From: Salvator merianae
Lineage: Eukaryota; Chordata; Lepidosauria; Squamata; Teiidae
Assembly (NCBI GenBank): GCA_003586115.2
Contig: QVOM02000073.1
Location: 32,976,468-33,040,467, forward strand
Direction of reading: 5' to 3'
Length of the DNA: 64,000 bases
A program made the position numbers and the translations under genes. Below are positions 37,429 to 50,891 of the stretch, in pieces; position 1 is the stretch's first letter; every line of letters begins with the position of its first letter. The notes beneath the pieces are model-generated. The model worked only from the letters and a program-made list of their open reading frames with translations. It had not been told where the DNA came from and ran no database searches.

Positions 37429-38430
37429 CTACGCTATGCCTGAAGGTATCAGGATGAGTCACAATAAAAGCTCTATAAAACAGGTAAAATAGATTATCTA
37501 CAATAGTAACAGTGCCTGCATGGAGATGGGATGGTGTTCCTTCAACTGAAGCCCAGGGTAAAGAGATGCGTCTTTACCAGACATCTAACTATATACAATG
37601 ATGGTGAGTGACACACCTTAGAGATGAGGCTGTTCCACAGTCTGAGGACTATCATCAAGAACATTCTCTCATGCATTCCTATCCCCTTAAATGCTGAAGA
37701 TGGTGGCACAGCCAAGAGGATCTCACCAGCAGATCTTAGGGCATGGGTAGATCTACATGGAAGGAGGTGTTTCTTTAGGTGTTCCTTTGAAGAAGAAGAA
37801 GAAGAAGAACTTGGTTTTTATACCCCGCTTTTCTCGGCCGAAGCTGACTCAAAGCGACTTAACAAGGTTATTTTTCGCCCGAAGGCTTACATCTGTCTAT
37901 CTTCCGCATCACACGATGTGATGTTCCCTATTTATCTACTTGCAATTACTTGCTTTCGAACAGCTAGGTTGGCTGGAGCTAGAGGCCAGTAGAGGGCACT
38001 CATCCCCTCTACACGGCAGACAGGGGCCTTGAACTCCGATCCTCCTATTGAAAGATCAGTGCCTTAGCCTTCTGTGCCACTGTGCCTTGGGATCCAAGCT
38101 GTTTAGGGCCTTATAAGTTAATGTTAATACTTTGAACTGGGCTCAGTAGGAAATAGGCAGGCAGTGCATTTATTTTAGGGCCAGCATGATGTGAGTCCAG
38201 GCAGTTAGCACTTTAGTTGCTGCATTTGGCACCAGTTGCAGCTTCCAAACCATCTTCAAGTGCAGCTCCATATAGAGTGCATTACAATAGTTCAACCTGG
38301 AAATTACCAGAACATGAATTATGGTGGTCTTATCTGTCTCTGGCCATAATTGGAACTAGGATCTCCTAGCTATCACCTCCACCTGAGTCTCAACTTTTAG
38401 TTTAATAAGTAATTAAAGCAGCACCTTGTT
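37429..38430 (-). mobile_element. L2-like LINE, 3' half, split by a SINE
   Basis: The minus strand gives RT-downstream blocks: HVLVISRLNYCNALYMELHLK, then WKLQLVPNAA, then FKVLTLTYKALNSL, then the SINE (37788-38088), then the terminal blocks seen at 13.0-13.2 kb, and a 3' end with TTTATTGTGACTCATCCTG. The order and orientation are uninterrupted except for the SINE. Many stops and frameshifts. Confidence 0.8.
37788..38088 (-). mobile_element. tRNA-derived SINE inserted in the L2-like LINE
   Basis: On the minus strand GTGGCACAGAAGGCTAAGGC resembles an A box and GGAGTTCAAGGCCC a B box. The body is relatively CpG-rich and ends in a (CTT)n/(AAG)n run at 37788-37810. It differs in sequence from the SINEs at 9.8, 11.1 and 33.6 kb, so it is a second SINE type. 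The LINE sequence resumes on each side. Confidence 0.7.
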
Positions 38431-38499
38431 CTATTTCCTTTGTGACATCACTGGCTCAGCCTCCAATCGGAGTGCCTATTGCCTCACCAGTTTCATAGA

Positions 38500-39290
38500 C
38501 CACCAACCACAGTTTCTTTTATACTATAACAAGGGTTTGCTTGTAAGTTTTTGTGCCATGTTTAAAAGACTGCTAAGAATTTTGTGAAAACTCCTTAAGG
38601 AAGCAGTGATATACACCATTCTCAAGAGAATCACCCCAGAGCCAGTAGAGTTAAACATCTTCTGTATGGTTGCTAATGTTCTCTTTTTGTTTAAGGTGTT
38701 AGAGAGAGAGATTAGTTCTATTTTAGGCATGCTTGAAGGAAGCAGATTGTCTGGATATATTTCAATCTGGTTTCAGGCCTGGTTATAGCACTGAAATTTC
38801 CTTGGTTACCCCGGCCAATGACCTTTATTGGGAAGGGGAATGCAACCCTGCTCATTTTCTCAGCAACTTTTGATATAATTAACCATGGTATCATTATGAA
38901 AAGTTGGGTTTGGGAATTGGAGGTACAACATTGTGATGGTTCTGCTCCTATCTCTAAGTTTAATACCAGAGAGTAGTCATGGGACATTTTTCTTTGTCAT
39001 CCTGGAATTAATGTTTGGGACTCCCCAGAGTTTGATTACATATCCCATGCCTTTTAACAACTATATGAAGCAGCCAAGTGGGCCATCAGAAGCTTTGAGT
39101 GAGGTGCCACCAGTATGCTGATGATACCAAGCTCTATCTCTCCATTCCTTCCAATTCTGGAGAGGCAGTTCAGGTGCTCGACTGTTGGCTGGAGGCAGGA
39201 ATGTGTTGGATAAGGACCAATAGAAAAAGAATCCAGTCAAAATGAAAGTACTGTATGCCACAGGCTCTATGGTCTGGATGAGGTGCATGC
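38500..39290 (+). mobile_element. L2-like LINE, 5' part of reverse transcriptase
   Basis: Plus frames give LKEAVIYTILKRITPEPVEL (38600s), then the FQAGFRPGY-type block near 38770, NDLYWEGE near 38815, and YADDTKLYLSIPSNSGEAVQ near 39118 with the YADD motif. These are ordered non-LTR RT blocks, with stops. The orientation is opposite to the neighbouring element at 37429-38430. Confidence 0.8.
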
Positions 39291-41352
<2,062 letters not shown>

Positions 41353-41840
41353 GGCCCTTTCCACACTTACCTCTGTGCCGGAATAGGTTACAGTACAAGG
41401 GCCTGCTGTTCATATGTTAGTTCACATACTTTGTCTGCATTGGATGAAGCTCTAGTCCAGTATAAGCATCAAAATAGCACCTTATCCCAATCCTGCTGTG
41501 GACCTCTTTAAAGAGGTCCACAACAGTACCAGGATCTGTATTCTGGCTACAAAGGGCATGTAGATAGCACACCCATAGGCCAGAATATGATAGTGGACCC
41601 TTTTCAGTGGTGCTCTGGGAAGTGCTGCCAAAAGTGGTGTTACAAGTGGTGCCATGCAAAAAGTCTTCCTGGAAAGGGCAAAAGCTGGGAATAAAAGGGC
41701 TCTTCAGAGGGAGCAGCTGGAGTGGAATGGGCCATCTGAATATGGATGGTGCTCTCTTGCTGCAGCAGAGTGGAATGGGTTGCTTAGTCCGTGACAGGGT
41801 GTCCCATCCTGTCATGGACAGTGGGGGTGAATAAGACTGA
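41353..41840. mobile_element. MITE, GGCCC-TTTCCACAC end, subfamily shared with 3.8 kb
   Basis: The left end is GGCCCTTTCCACACTTACC. The interior shares TCTGCATTGGATGAAGC and an AGTATAAGCATCAAAATAGC-like block with the reversed copy at 3757-4233. The right end is not certain. The 132-residue minus frame across it is not a gene. Confidence 0.55.
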
Positions 41841-43317
41841 GAGAATTAGGGTTAAAAGTGAGGGGACTTCAGAATTGGATCTTTCAGTTCCCTTATATAC
41901 TCTTGTAAGTTGCCAGCTCTAACTTATCCACACATGCATGCAGCAGAGATCTCTGAAGACCATTGTGGTATGGCAGTGGATAGTGATTCCATGCCTCATT
42001 TTCACCAATGCAAATTGCTTGCCAGTGTGCCATTCCACAGTAACCAGATTAAAGGTAAAGGATTAATGCCTCTGATAATGTGAGCATGCAAATCTGTACT
42101 GTTACCCTCACACCACCACTGGTGCTATATACAGGTGAGTTCTGCATCTCTACCCAAAACTCTTTTTCACCTTATTAAGAACAACCCTGTGGCTAGATAG
42201 AAACCAGTTTCTTGCATTTTTCTAAGTAAGAGTAAAGTGTTGTGAAATCTAATCTCTTTTAGAGTATATTATTTGTATATAAATTATTGTATATATTATT
42301 TGTATATAAATTGATGTTTTTCAAAGTACTTTGAATTTTTGTAATAGAAGAAGCTTGAAATAGGAGATTTGCATGTTGCAAAGCTATCACTTTAAAAAAA
42401 ATATCTGAAATTTCATTTTATTTAAGAACTCCTCTGATTATTAGAAAAGGGATGGGACTAGTTTGACTTTAATTTACTTAAAACAATTTTTATTTTGTTT
42501 AGCGTGGCAAGAAATTCCCTACATCTTCAAACTTCCATAAACGCTGATATTTCAGTCAGAAATAATCCTATAAAACTTCTAAAACATGTTAGATTTTCTT
42601 GGCTCTTGTCCACATGGGTGCTCTAAGATGCCACCCAGCTGATCCAGCAGCAGGATGTCCAAACATCCGGATGCACCAGGATGGTTCATTTACATCCCCC
42701 TCCCCAAGCTGTCACCTGGACCATCCTTACTGCTCCAGGAGCTGACTTACTAGATGTGTGGGTTGAGTGACTCTCGGGGCAGTTGTCAGTGCCTCAGTTG
42801 CCTCCCTACCGCCATGAAGATGGATGCGGGTTGGGAGGAGGCAACTTACTGGCCTAGTTTCCAGCACAGCCTCTTTTGCACTGGACTGGAAATGGCAGAC
42901 TTCTGTGGTGTTTTCCAGTCTAGTGCAAAAGTAACCTGGCCAGACACCTTCCTGCTGTGCAAGGGCAGCAAGATTTTGGGGGCTGGCGCTGCTGCAAGGC
43001 ATTTCTTTGCCATACTTCCCACCTTAGCAGCAGCTTGTGCTTTGTGTGAGTTGTCACAGCTCCAGGCTGCGACACCTGCCTCCCAGGGAGATGCAGCTGA
43101 AGTTTGGTAATATTCATGCTTTAGACACAACAGCAATTATCTCCTACTGAATTTATTATGAGAAAAAAAAAATTGAGCATCATAAGGAATTATTTTTCAA
43201 TGAACTCTTTGTTAAAGATATCCTCAGAGCAAAATGTAAGAAATTATATTTGCTGCCTATAAGTCTATGCAGTTTATTATATAAAGCTGTGTTTTTTAAA
43301 AAAACAATCAAAATACA
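41841..43317. other. Downstream flank of the INSYN2B exon (intron on the minus strand)
   Basis: This lies on the 3' side of the splice donor and should be INSYN2B intron. At 42230-42320 there are two direct copies of a GTATATTATTTGTATATAAATT-like sequence. The GC-richer part at 42600-43110 has frames on both strands (91, 96 and 118 residues) with no recognisable motif. The conserved last INSYN2B exon was not found. Confidence 0.5.
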
Positions 43318-43325
43318 CCGTACCC
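43318..43325 (-). other. Splice donor of the INSYN2B large exon
   Basis: On the minus strand the coding sequence reads GAAGG followed by GTACGG, a plausible donor with G at intron position +5. Splitting the glycine codon after two bases gives phase 2. This is the point where the family proteins pass from the coiled coil to the next exon. No polyadenylation site or 3' UTR is assigned because the gene continues beyond this exon. Confidence 0.75.
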
Positions 43326-44678
43326 TTCATTGAGGGCTCTGGCCTTTTCCATGTCTTGAATTACATTCAAAAGTACTTTAATCTTCTCCTGGTTGGATTG
43401 CAAAGATTCTTCAACAGACTGGAGCCTGTCTTGCAGGGCACACAGCTCGCTCTGTGCCAAGTGGATTTGATTAATTTCTTTAATCTCTTTGATCTGTGGT
43501 TTTATTTTAGACCCTGGAAGAGAGACATTTATGTGAAAATCTCCTAAGCAGTTGTCATTTTGTGGCACTTCGGTATTGGGTAAAATGTTCTCTGTTTGAC
43601 ATGAGGGGGCAGGAGGTGTTGCATTGTGGCTGGTGAATAATAATGTTGTTTGTTTATCATTAGGCAGAGTCTTAGGGTCAGGACCTGTTTTCTCCTGCAT
43701 AGGCTGCTGCTGTTCTTGAAAGGAGCAATATAATGAACTGTGACGCAACTGAGGCGATGACAGAATGGTTTCCTTAGTGCTAGTGTCATCTTTAGATGCC
43801 AGGGACTCAGTATAGTTATTTTCCATACTCAAATGATGTTCCATGCTAGCTTCATTACAAGTGCTACTTACACAAGGGGGAGGTTTTTCTGAGCCTGCGT
43901 GCACTGAACAGTTCTCACTGGATTGTCTCATAGCTGTAGAAGACTGAATAGGGCTGCTTAAATCAGTTGGTGTGTCTGGGCCGTAAGTGGAACAACTCTC
44001 TTGTGCAGAACTCGGGTATGTATGTTCAGGGACCTGGGTAGAAACAGTTGCCTTTTCCAGTATTGACATTTTATCTGCAACCAAATGGATAGGCCCATTG
44101 CTTTGTGCTTTAGGCACTCTTTGAAACAATTGATTGGCTGCCGTAGTAGCTCTTGGTCTCTTATCTAAATGCTGAGCAATGCTTAGGTAAGAAAGACTAG
44201 AAGAAATTATGTCCTGTTCAGAAAGATTGCCATTAACTTGAATGGAATATTCCGATTCCTTTGGCATTTCCGTTAAGGATTTGCTTGTTGTAATTCTTTT
44301 CTTTTTAAAGACCGGAAAGTGTTTCCTGAGGCTAGGAGAAGTCTGTATGGCGATATTTTGTAATCCTTTGTGACTTGGAGATAAACAAACAGGCTCGTGT
44401 AGTATGTTGTGGAGGCTGGACATCTGTGTTTTACCCAGCACACATGACTCATGAGCAGTTCCTGCTTCCAGTTCGGATTCTGCCACTGGAGGGGTGTCTG
44501 TTCCATCATCTTTGAATCGGACTTGTTGAGACTTGCTCCTGCGATGATGGGTCTGCCTCTTAAAATCTACCGAATCGAGGCTGTTCCGCTTCAGCAGAAC
44601 CGGGCGCACTTGGATGCCTTGCTGAGCCATTGTGTCGTAATCTAATGTATACAGATAATGTGTTTCTCTGCGACCCAT
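43324..44678 (-). CDS. INSYN2B: INSYN2B-like inhibitory synaptic factor, large coding exon (partial gene)
   Basis: Inhibitory synaptic factor 2 proteins are adaptors of the postsynaptic inhibitory (gephyrin) scaffold; that role is family knowledge. The exon encodes about 452 residues. Family-like blocks are a basic HHRRSKSQQVRFKDD segment (residues 44-58), NIAIQTSPSLRKHFPVFKKKR-type sequence (108-128), SIQVNGNLSEQDI (145-157), a long Ser/Pro/Thr-rich disordered middle, and a C-terminal coiled coil (about 404-450) containing KVLLNVIQDMEKARAL. There is no signal peptide or membrane segment. The reading frame runs five codons past the likely splice donor (GG|GTACGG, intron from 43323), so those codons are probably intronic. 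The homologous protein continues after EG with a Cys-containing exon that I could not find in the window. The first Met follows an in-frame stop at 44688-44690. Met17 (44630, MAQQ) also has a good start context and may be the true start. INSYN2A is the alternative, but the N-terminal block fits INSYN2B better. Confidence 0.9.
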
Positions 44679-44690
44679 TTCATTTGGTCA

Positions 44691-46300
44691 CTTCAGCGAC
44701 AACAGGCTTCTGGCCTCCAAAGAAAATGGATACTATCATTTGTGATTGGGTGAAAAGCTAACTTGTCATTATGTTTATTCTTACCATGGGTGGTTTTGGA
44801 TGGTTATTTCCAGGATTTTTAAAATTAATTTTGCTCTAATAGTATTCTTTTCTCTTTTTTTTTTTTTGGTAACTTAAATAGTAAACTTAGCATTTCAATA
44901 TCTTATCCCAGATATTTTGTATTTGCATAGAGTATAAATAACAACCATAATAATAGTTTGGGGCACTTGCCTCCCTGATGCATAGTTTAGCTGGAAGAAC
45001 AAATTCTTTAATAGTAAAATATTCCTTTAGGTGCTTTTTCTCTTCTTGTCCCATCTTCTTACTTTTACTATAGAAATAAATCTTAAAGGCCCGAACAGAC
45101 GCCAGTGGGTTGTGTCCAAATGAAAGTAAAGCATCCAACAGGATTAACTGGAAAGAAATGATCAAAATATATTCCTTGATCTTGTTCACACAAATGTTAG
45201 GATGTCTGAGGAAGTGAGAGATTAAGATGAAATCCAAAAATATTTTTGGTCTCTGGAGACCAGTCTTTGCAGAGTCATATGCAAGCACTTTCTGCAAAAA
45301 AAAAAGAAAAGAGTTGCTGGTGAAAATTTGGATAAATGCTTTTAACTTATTTTGCTGTCTTGCCCGCTTAATTGTGGCTCATTCATAACCACGAAGAATA
45401 TTTTGAGGTGGGTCAGGTAACAGAAGCAGATTGGAGACCTTCATCTTACCATTCCGCAGTAAGGCAATGGTTACTAACAACACTATTCACTGTTTTGGTC
45501 AAACACTGTGGGCACTGTCTGCTCAACCTGCCACACCCGACCCTTCACTAGCTGCTGCTGGAAGGGATGATATGGGCTTCATTTTCTTCTCAAACAGTTT
45601 CTATGGCTGTGATCCTGCCAATATTTGACTCATCTCTCCTCCTGCCTGAGAACACTACGGGTGTTCCTGATACCTGGGGCTGTCAGTAGAAACTGGAAAC
45701 ACTAATGGCAGTGTTCTGAAGAATGCAGCTTCTGCTATAGGCTGCAGTAGTGTCATGATAGTGAGAAATGATGATTTAACCACCCATTTTCATCACGTTC
45801 AATTGCCCCCAGAATGGGGAAAGAAGGTCTGCATTGCACCGTAAAACATCCTTGATAATTTCTTATAGGTCCCTCATTCTCAGGAGACTGATATACAAAC
45901 TTCAAAAAGTAAGGGCACTTAGCACACTTAACTGCAATGGTAGTATGTTACAGTCATCTAGAACTGGAATTTGATTTCCAGATCCATGTGGCGCATAGGA
46001 TGAAATTTACTGTTAAGAACTTTTGGATTGTTGCACTAGGCATGTAGATCTTACTGAACAATGGGACTTTCATCTAGGTACAAATGCTTAGGATTGCATT
46101 GCTAGCTTTCTGAGTATTGTCTGTCCATCTGAATGCCACATCCTTTTCTCCCACATCCCAATTTCTTTCCTATATGATTTTTGTTAAGTTATTAAATTTG
46201 GCCAAGTACCGTAATAAATACTGACATAATATACTTGAATCATGGGCTTCAGTGACAGTGCTGCAGAGTGTTAGGACTATGATTGCATCCAGATGTCGTT
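44691..46300. other. Upstream flank of the INSYN2B exon
   Basis: This should hold the intron and possibly the 5' UTR exon boundary of INSYN2B on the minus strand. A 136-residue minus frame at 44887-45297 has no recognised domain. No promoter is assigned; there is no CpG-rich stretch here. Confidence 0.45.
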
Positions 46301-46356
46301 TACTTATTCTACTATATTTGGATATTCCAGACTATCCAAATATAACAGAATAAGTA
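46301..46356. repeat. Short inverted repeat, 24-bp arms
   Basis: Arms 46301-46324 and 46333-46356 are inverted copies matching at 22 of 24 positions, with an 8-base spacer (TTCCAGAC). The arms are AT-rich. This may be a tiny palindromic MITE or the core of one. Confidence 0.85.
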
Positions 46357-46689
46357 ATTGATTTCTGCATACAGTTTATGTTTCTCTTTCTCCAGGTAAG
46401 TGCCTTTCTAATAGCATACGGTATTTAAGGATACAGGACAAAAGTGCAGTTACTGGTTTGAATTTTTCTGGGGAATGTCTCCTGGAAAAAGAAAACCCCA
46501 TTTCAATGCTGTGTTGTATTTTTTGTTTTGACAATGAGATGTAAATGCTGAAATATTTATGATAGTAAAATGTTAACACAGTGTGTCAACATTTTCTCTT
46601 GCGATAAAACACATTTTCTAGAAGAATTTTTTAAAATTTTAAAACTGCCTTCAAAAATAGGATTTCCTTGACCTTATCTAACCCTATTT

Positions 46690-47246
46690 CAGCACAGAAA
46701 GAAGCTATCCCAGTACAGTTTGGGACACCCTGCTATGGGCTATGCAGTTCATCACAAGCTGGGATGGATTGTTCTTGGTGTGGAAAAAGACAATCTGCAG
46801 TGGAACAGCTTGTTCTGCATCAGCACTCATGCTGAGTCTAAAGCTCACACCAGCTTTTGACCCAGCACAAGGGGGTTCTGATAGCTCTGAAGGTCAGGAA
46901 TGAAAGTTCCTTCCCTTTGGAGCTCCCAGGGGGCATTTTGGCAATGTGCCTTGTTGCATCACCAAAATAGATCCCTGTGTTATAGTAGACCATGGAAATA
47001 TGCCATCCAAACATGTTTATAGTATGGTATACCACTCCCAAGTACGCCAGTAGACCTCAAAATTGAGGTCACCTGGTGAACCACAGTAGAATGCCATTGG
47101 GGCACCTTAGTCCAGTCTATGTTCCATCCTGTGTGGATGGAGTGTACTAGGAGGGGGTGGGGCCTCCCTTACTCCACACCAGCATGCAGAAAGGAGGCCC
47201 ATAGACCCCTTCTTCTTCTGTACTTATGATAAATGTGGAAAGGTCC
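46690..47246. mobile_element. MITE, reversed copy of the 28.2 kb type
   Basis: The right end, reversed, reads AGGACCTTTCCACATTTATC. Read on the minus strand the interior has a TACACTCCATCCACACAGGA-like block and a CAGTAGACC-type block, as in the 16.1 and 28.2 kb elements. The left end is diverged. Confidence 0.5.
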
Positions 47247-48451
47247 TAAAAACGTTTAAAATTTTGTGTCCATGTAACACCATCACAATGTCTGAGCAAA
47301 TTGCACGAATGCCTTTTGACAAGTATAAGGGAGCAATGCTATCAAACACTTTGTTGCAATGCTCTTAAAGGAAATCATCAGCAAAATCATTTTGATAACT
47401 CACTCTAGGATAGATTTTAATGGTCAACATTAGCTTGCATAACATAAGAAATCCAACAGAGTTTATAGCTCTTTTTGTGCTAAGGTATAAGTTCAAGAAT
47501 GCCTGAAAGAACTCATAACTCTTTACTGGGCTGTAGAACAAATGTTAATAGTTTCACCTTTAATTTGCACCAGGCATTATTTTTATACCTTTTTTTAATA
47601 TAGTGGATGAATCATTGAAATATTTTAACTGTTTTTAGTGTCTACAGGATTCACAATACAGGCCACTTCTATACTACTATACAAGAATATATATGCTAGA
47701 AATTTGCAGTAACTGTTGTTTTGCATAGTAAATTCTAGTGTGTGCAACTCTTTCTCCCTCCAATTGAATCAGACCATGTCTTCACTTATCTTCTGAGGTG
47801 TCCCATGGTTGCTGAAGAAGGTGCCTGCTGCTGCCACTTCTCCATTTATAGATCACACCAGCCCTTTTACTGGCACAATCACTGTCAGAGGCACCTTGTT
47901 TTCAGGGCACAATTTCATGCCCTGCACAGAGGTGCTACTAAAAATGGTGCCCCCACGTTCCAAAATGGAGATGCGGCGGGCACCCTTTTCCATGGCAAAA
48001 TGGAATGCCTCCTCCAATCACCCACAGTGGAGCCGCTTCTGATCCAAAGTGGAGATGCAGCTTCAGTGGGGCAGGGCAATAATTTATTTTTCTCTTCTTT
48101 TCATGGTAAACATTTGTATTTTCATTTGTATGTCTCTCTGGGTCATACTCATGTGCCACTGATCTATTACGGGTATTCTCCTCTTTGGCTAGTTATTTCT
48201 CATTATTTCTCTCTTGTTCAACCAGTTTTTTCCTTCTTTTTTAGGTTGGCATATGGTCAGGTTCTAGTGAAGCTTTATCGTCCTTTATCAGCCTATATGC
48301 AACATCTGACAATATATTTAATGTCCCTAAATGTACAAAAAGCTTTGTTTGATTTCCCAGTTCCCTCTGATAATTGTTTTAGACTATACCTTTAGCTTCA
48401 CAAATACTATAACCTCTTCCTGAAAACAAGGTGGGAATGAAGTGATGATTA
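47247..48451. other. Unannotated region with a long chance ORF
   Basis: A 217-residue plus frame at 47742-48395 is the second longest in the window, but it lacks any motif and crosses a GC-rich segment (47800-48070) that looks repetitive and then T-rich DNA. It is not called as a gene. Confidence 0.5.
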
Positions 48452-49400
48452 TTAAGAACATAAGAAGAGCCCTGCACAGCCCATCTAGTCCACAATCCTC
48501 ACATAAGCACCCACCCATTGCTTCTGGGCATTCTCAAGCAGAAGACAAAGGCAAAACCTTCCTGCTCTTGACTCCCTGTAAATGGCCTTTAGAGGCAACT
48601 TGTCTCTCTCTCCAACCAGGATGCAGTATCTAGGTATCACTTCTAGCAACCACGGATGCACCTGTTCTCCATGAATTTGTCTAACCCTTTCTTAAAGCTA
48701 TCTGGGCAGGTAGCTGTCACCACATCTTCTGGTATTAATTCCACAGACCAATTACTCTCTGGGTAAAAAAAAACCCCCAAAACAAACTTCTCTATTTCAG
48801 CTTCATAGAGTGCCTTCTGGTTCTAGCACTGTTCAATAGGGAAAACAATTTGTCCACACCATGCATGATTTTATTTATTTAATTACGTCTCATCTTAAAT
48901 ACTGTCTTTCAAAGCTGAAGAGGCCTAGACATTGCAGCCTGATTTCATAAGGGAGATGTTTCACCCCTTTGATCATTCTGGTTGCCCTTTTCTGCACCTT
49001 CTCCAGTTTCACAATATCCTTTCTGAGGTGTGGTGACCAGAATTATGCACAGTATTCCAAATGTGGCATCATTATAGATATATAAAGAGACATTTTTATC
49101 TTACCCTATACCTAAAGGTCCCAGTGCAAGTATAAAATGATGCTTGCAGACTTATGTTCTATCCCCTTCCTAATCACCTCTACACTGATATTGCTTTTAT
49201 CACTACTGCTACGCACTGGGTCGACTCCTTCATTGAGCTGTCAACCAGAACTCCAAGGCATAATTGAGGTTCTTTGCCCCAATGTGCATCACTTTCACTT
49301 ACTAATAATGAGGCATATATGCCACTTTGCCCACGCTCTCCCAATGTCAAGCAATCCCTCTGGAGCTCTTCACAATCTTTTACATCTCTTTTAAGATGTG
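48452..49400 (-). mobile_element. CR1/L3-like LINE fragment
   Basis: The antisense of a non-LTR 3' region. It starts AAGAACATAAGAAGAGCCC and includes CCATGAATTTGTCTAACCC, CTGGTTCTAGCACTG, CCATGCATGATTTTAT, CTTCTCCAGTTTCACAATAT and GGTGTGGTGACCAGAATTAT, ending CTGGAGCTCTTCACAATC. The first half is the reverse of the plus copy at 63440-64000. A 40-45 base piece at about 49090-49131 (TTTTTATCTTACCCTATACC) is an L2-like 3' end inserted within it. Confidence 0.75.
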
Positions 49401-50827
49401 GGACTTAAAATGTAATTTGTTTGAATATTTGTAAGCTACCTTTTCACCATTGGGGAAAACTGAATACAGGCCTAAAATTTCAATAGCGTATTTAACTTTT
49501 TAAAATTTAAAAATGCAGCCTCAGGAATGAACAAGTCACACAGGAATGTTGGGTTCGGCAACATCTGGAGAGCCACAGCTGGATCACATTGATATGTACA
49601 CAATATAAAAATTAATAAGTCACAATACAAACATTTCATGGGGTTCTAAGCCTTCTAAAACATTTCAGCTGAGGCAGCCAACTGTGCATTCTTCAGAAGG
49701 CATTTCACACGTTATTGACAACTCTAAAGCTTTTCTTATTCAGGGCATAGGGTGCAATTACTCACAGGCAGGTTAGAACTGCATTTTAAAAAAAAGAAAA
49801 AAGAGAGATAGCCTCTCTCTGTTTTTTTCCTGTTCTTATTTTCATGGGAAACCTACATTGAATGTGAATGATTACTGAATACACTGTAGCCAATATCTTG
49901 CTGCAAAATCAGACTTTCTGTGGGGCCTTGCTTCAAGTGTATGATTGGCCGGACAATTTCTATGACCCTAAAAACAGTGTTACATTCCCCACCAATCAAC
50001 ATGCTCAATCTTTCTCCTCCACAATGGTGGGATTTTTTTCTCTCTTAAATCTGATCCTTGGATCCTTAAGAATTGGGGGACTGGATACAAGGACACAGAT
50101 TTATTGCTATTCAAAATAAATTCTGAAGCAACTGCAAGCAGGTAAAGTGAAGACAATATTCTGAGTAAAACCAAAGCAAATGGGAATGAAAACAAAACAT
50201 TCACTTTGCATTTTTTTTTCCTTTTGTCTCTTCATAAGTGTGAAGTCTCAGGCAATTTACTGAGGCTCTGTGCATACTAGTTATAATGTTTCTAAACCTT
50301 CTTTATAAGCTTAATATGACAGGAAAACAAGAGCACAAAAATGTGGAACCATTATAGGACTGTAAGGAAGATTTACAAACATTGTAACTAGTTTGTCTTC
50401 AGTACGTTATTTGAGTCTTTTGCTTTTTTTCCTTAGAAAAGCCAGGTACCTGGATAAATGGACCTTTGTATGCTCATGTGTTTAAATAGAAAAATCTGGA
50501 TATCCAGATATATGGATCTTTGCTTAAGAAAAATCCAGATATCTCTGTCAGCCTGTCCATGTGTTGCAGCCTTTGAGACTGCATATATACAGCCTTCTGT
50601 CCTGGCATACCTTACAGATGCTGTATTTCCTTGCGCTTGTTGCTATAATAACCACCGATAAGAATGTGCTGCACATACTGATTAGGGTATGTGAAAGCAA
50701 AGGGAATAAACAAGGTTTTTTGATGTTGTAAGGGCCTCTGTCAAACAACTGGAAAAAAGCTGGGAACATAGGCTACTGCTGGTGCTTTGCTCAAACACAA
50801 ACTTTTATCAATAAATGCTAGCTATTG
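49401..50827. other. Unannotated AT-rich non-coding DNA
   Basis: Short frames only. Repeated CCAGATAT / TGGATCTTT motifs around 50430-50540 resemble sequence right of the MITE at 51523-51575, so the MITE at 50892 may have landed in a locally repetitive segment. Confidence 0.4.
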
Positions 50828-50874
50828 ATGTTGTTATGCCTGCTTCCTGGTCTATTGATTGAATCCTGTGGTGG
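50828..50874. repeat. 47-bp exact direct repeat, copy 1
   Basis: Identical over 47 bases to 53379-53425, same orientation. It begins ATGTTGTTATGCCTGCTTCC and ends GAATCCTGTGGTGG. Flanks on both sides differ. Confidence 0.95.
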
Positions 50875-50891
50875 TGAGTGTAATGCTCTAT

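Noticed and set aside
44887..45297. 136-residue minus frame upstream of INSYN2B as an extra exon
   Set aside because: It does not resemble INSYN2 proteins, which begin in the large exon, and no splice logic joins it.
47742..48395. 217-residue plus-strand open frame
   Set aside because: No recognisable domain, and it crosses a repeat-like GC-rich segment and T-rich DNA. Overlapping frames on the other strand are similar in quality. A chance frame is the simplest reading.
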